DNA of 64,000 bases from contig OX104127.1 in NCBI GenBank assembly GCA_944470555.2, positions 112,434,741 to 112,498,740 on the forward strand. The letters run 5' to 3'. A program made the translations under genes and the position numbers. The notes below the pieces were generated by a model. That model saw only the letters and a list, made by a program, of their open reading frames with translations, made no database searches and had not been told where the DNA came from. Positions 60,550 to 64,000 of the stretch are shown one piece after another. The DNA is from Heterobilharzia americana. Its lineage: Eukaryota; Platyhelminthes; Trematoda; Strigeidida; Schistosomatidae. Each line of letters starts with the position of its first letter. Positions within the stretch are counted from its first letter, which is position 1.

Positions 60550-63390
60550 AAGATTGAGTGCCTATTTGTCTGCATTGAAGGAAAGCGTGCGTTGACTACA
60601 ATCAACACTGCAACTGCGTTACCTCACAATCGATCTACTTTTCTTACTAGTTGATCCTACTGTGAGACATTCGTAGAGAGATTATACGACTGAATAATCA
60701 CATTAGACGATGTTAAGTGACAACTATTCGAGAATTCTTCAGGATTGTATTCTGTGGTGGCGAAGTTACCGAGGATATATCTAGATATATATGCAAATCC
60801 AGGCATATGTGATCAGAATTTCATTGAATGGGTTCATCTGTTCGTTTGCCACTCAGTATTACAAATCGGTCAAATATAAAATTACTTTTTTATCCAGACT
60901 GTACACTTCACATCTTTGTGGGTATATGTAAGCTCATTTTCATGAATATAACTAGTCTATGGCAAGACCTAAAATTTGAAAATGAATATTGGTTAGTTTA
61001 GAGGCTGAGTGAGATACGGTATGTCGATTTATATCGAGTAGGCACTGAATATACTCCTGAACAAGCGAATCGATGCAGAAGTAATCATTTAGAAGGAGAT
61101 GAAATTCATAAGTAGAAGTAATAATATCAAACGGGCAAAAAATTGGAGCCAGAATATCAGTTTCTGCGGAATAGCATGCATGCATTTTATTTCGGGGTTA
61201 CTTATCGTCTAATAAAAACCTAAAATAATAAAGAGACAGGTAGACTCAAATTGTTTATGCTTCACTAGAGCGGTAGTTACACAACGATTAAAACTGCACC
61301 TGTGAATTAAAAAAGAAAAACTTATCGATCTACACCATATACAATCAAGAATATTTTGTTGTGTTTCAGAGACTCATGGTGCTATGATACATCATCGTCA
61401 ATTTATGAACCTTTATCATTATTCCATTCTCCTCTTCTGATGGCATGGCCAGAATATTCACCTTTTTTCCTTCAACACTGACCTATACATACATATTTTA
61501 CTCATACTTCCTTAATATATGGAATACATTTCTGCATCTCCCCATTTTAGTCAACTTCCGCTCTACAATATTCGTTGAATCCTTCCGTGTATACCGAAAA
61601 GTCTAAGAATACTTCCGATACAACATTCACTCACATCGTAATTCTTCAGGTGGGTCACGTTTATGACATCTCTTTTGCAGTCCGAACTGATTCAAGTATG
61701 TAGACATTCTGCATGAATTGATGTTAAAATTGTTTCTTATTCTAAGCAGTTGATAAGAAACTGTAAACTAAAAAGGAACCAGTGCCGCTCTGCGGAGGTT
61801 ATTTTTTTAGCTTCATTTAAATTTATTCAGAGGGAAGAAAAAGTATGTGGCTACTGCAGAAACAGTAACAACATTTGTTGAATGCTTACTGCTCGGCGCG
61901 TTGTTTTTTATTGCGGTCGTTTAGTATTCTGGAAAAATTATTCAGTTTTTCAATTTCATTGTACTCACTTGAATTGACTTCACGAACCGCCAGTGTTGCA
62001 GGTAACTTGATCATTAAACTCCCAAGTTTTTCGAGGTTTGTTAGACAGAAGAGGTTCAATTCCGAAATGAAGAATAGGTAAAAAGCTATTTACCGTAACC
62101 GGGCTCCATGATCTCAGCCGATTCATATATGTAAGCCGTCAAATGACATAGGTTGTAGCAATGCTGTCGAGAAACGAACCTAGTAAGCTTTCAGTCATTC
62201 TTTTGTAATATGTGTTTAACAGAATCGGTTTCGTCACCGAATGTATATGACGGTAGAGTGAGTGACACACTATACTTCTTCGATTCTCTGTCACTTGTCC
62301 ATATCAACTCTTTCCTAAACCAACCTACTCTTGTTTGTAACATATTCACTGGTTGAAAATAGTATAATAATTCAACAGCTTTACTTGAAGGCAGAAAGGT
62401 ATTCAGAGTTCCAAAAAATGTATATATTGTAAGCAGACGAATTTTAGAGGTTTGATCGCGATAAAGCGGAAGAGAAGTAACTACCAAGTATAAACATGAC
62501 CTGATTGATCTTGACATGCTGAGGTCGATTACCTTGAATGCATTCTGAAGGTAGATTCGCAATACAATGTCTGTTCTGGTACTGATCGTGTAATTTCTCA
62601 GTTCAATTAAGGGAGGAAATGATTATCACAGTAGAATGATGGCATTCAATAAAATAAAATCACCTCGAGATTTGACCATTTTTTCAGTAAATAAAAGAAG
62701 TACATCGCAGAGTGTACACGGTTCTCAGAATATGAGAAGATGGATAGGATTTATGTGACTTGAAATCCTTACCAACTATAAGGTGCCTATAACATTAAGA
62801 AATCTATCTTTCTGTTTGGTACCTTGTCAGCCACATATCAAGTTTTGTAAAGAAAATTGAACTGAGACAGCCCAGCTGAGACTTAATTTGACAACCTTTA
62901 CATGTATATCTAAGATATAGGCCACAGAAAAATATGAATTCTTTTTCCAATCGTGGATAAATATTTCCTAAAACAGTTAAGAAAGAAATATTCAATTGGT
63001 TTTCGAGAGCAATTTCACAATTGAAACAAAAAAGTAGAAAGACGCTTTCAGTTTCTAGTAGAGAAGGAAAACATAAACACAATGAGAAATGCAAAGTTCA
63101 ATGCATTTTATGGCAAAAGAAAAAACCCAATACAGACATCTCGGTATATACCATACAGACTTCATTTTCTTGATTTCATTTACAATGCCTGAAAATGTTT
63201 TTATCGAGCAGAAAAATATTTCAAGAGACGTGAGCTTAAAGTAATAATTAACAGTTTCAAGGTTTGTGTTGATTGACTGACTGATATCAAGGTGGTGTTC
63301 ATCACTGAGTGATACCAGAAAGGGAATGACTGAAAAACTGAGAGTAAGGGACAGCCCATTCTACCTACTGTGGCACTTCTAGGCAGTCAT
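60550..63390. other. Unrecognised AT-rich sequence
   Basis: The longest ORF (62562-62191 minus, 123 codons) has no motif I recognise and no visible splice context. Confidence 0.4.

Positions 63391-63394
<4 letters not shown>

Positions 63395-63458
<64 letters not shown>
63395..63458. repeat. (TA)n microsatellite
   Basis: A TA tract of about 64 bp at the 3' side of the minus-strand SINE head at 63580-63665. Confidence 0.97.
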
Positions 63459-63459
<1 letters not shown>

Positions 63460-63579
63460 ATCTGCACTATGATGGACTATAATCGGCGTTAGGTGGTCAA
63501 CTGCCATTGGCACGAACCCCTTCTTCATATACAATTCGTGCATGTGAGCATCCGTTTGAAAGATATGTACACAAGATTT

Positions 63580-63665
63580 ATCCACTTGATACCCCCTCTG
63601 AGATTCAAACCAACGTAATTGAGTGCTGCAGATAGAACTTCAGTACTGAGCTAATCAGACCGTGT
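63580..63665 (-). repeat. tRNA-derived SINE head
   Basis: On the minus strand GATTAGCTCAGTACTG (plus 63641-63656) is an A box and GGTTTGAATCTCAG (plus 63598-63611) a B box, at tRNA-like spacing. The body then runs about 120 bp to the (TA)n tract, which may be its tail. Confidence 0.6.
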
Positions 63666-64000
63666 TTGATTTCCTGAGTGACTCGAAAGGAGATTACTGG
63701 AAGTTCAACTATAACACACTATATACACCACTAACACCGGAATTAAAGAGAGGAGCACATTGAAGTACACCATTGCGTGCTAATTCCATGTTTGATGTGT
63801 ATCTAGCCCGTGTACACAGATAAACGAAGGGAGACTTCCTTGCGAAGAAATTGTGATTTCTTTGTTTGTACACCTTAGCATGCGTTGTTTCCGGTGCTGA
63901 CGAGCATTCAGTAGTAAGAATATGCTAACTAATTCAATCTTAGAAACTGTCAACACTGAAAATAATTCTAAATTCATATTTAACTTTTACAGTATGAAAT

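Noticed and set aside
62191..62562. 123-codon minus-strand ORF as a host gene
   Set aside because: No motif, no splice sites at plausible places, AT-rich surroundings.

Overview
The window is a piece of a flatworm genome, most likely a digenean trematode of the blood-fluke (schistosome) type. Evidence: three Ty3/gypsy LTR retrotransposons of the CsRn1/Boudicca kind (CHCC Gag finger, shared primer-binding site), RTE-like and CR1-like non-LTR elements, Penelope-like GIY-YIG fragments, a schistosome-SMα-like hammerhead ribozyme, long AT-rich introns and a 28-nt intron. The species assignment is inference. No bacterial, viral or organellar genes were seen.

The only host protein-coding gene I can support is a kinesin-3 family motor gene (closest in pattern to KIF14) on the minus strand. 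Five exons of its motor domain lie at 13318-13049, 11152-11057, 11028-10941, 10540-10346 and 3336-3223. They join in phase from before the P-loop (GMTSSGKT) to just after switch II (DLAGSER). The first and last exons are not in view. The 7-kb intron between the last two exons is filled with minus-strand RTE copies and a Penelope-like fragment.

From 14.4 to 22 kb is a graveyard of CR1-like elements: two RT remnants, an ORF1 with a PHD-like finger, and two endonuclease remnants. One RT remnant is interrupted by a 117-bp insertion that carries a well-formed hammerhead ribozyme and is flanked by a 7-bp target duplication.

The middle holds three nearly complete LTR elements: 24584-29858 (+), 34951-40644 (-) and 41361-46426 (+). 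Each has paired LTRs 2-3 percent apart and a 4-bp target duplication, and each is broken by frameshifts or stops. The minus-strand element has 24 integrase codons replaced, without a change in length, by a pure A/T homopolymer.

The right part (46.4-64 kb) is mostly unrecognised AT-rich sequence. It contains a second Penelope-like fragment, tRNA-derived SINE heads, an inverted hammerhead-like repeat, an RTE 3' end, (TA)n tracts and a 2.7-kb perfect (TAG)n array of about 900 units.
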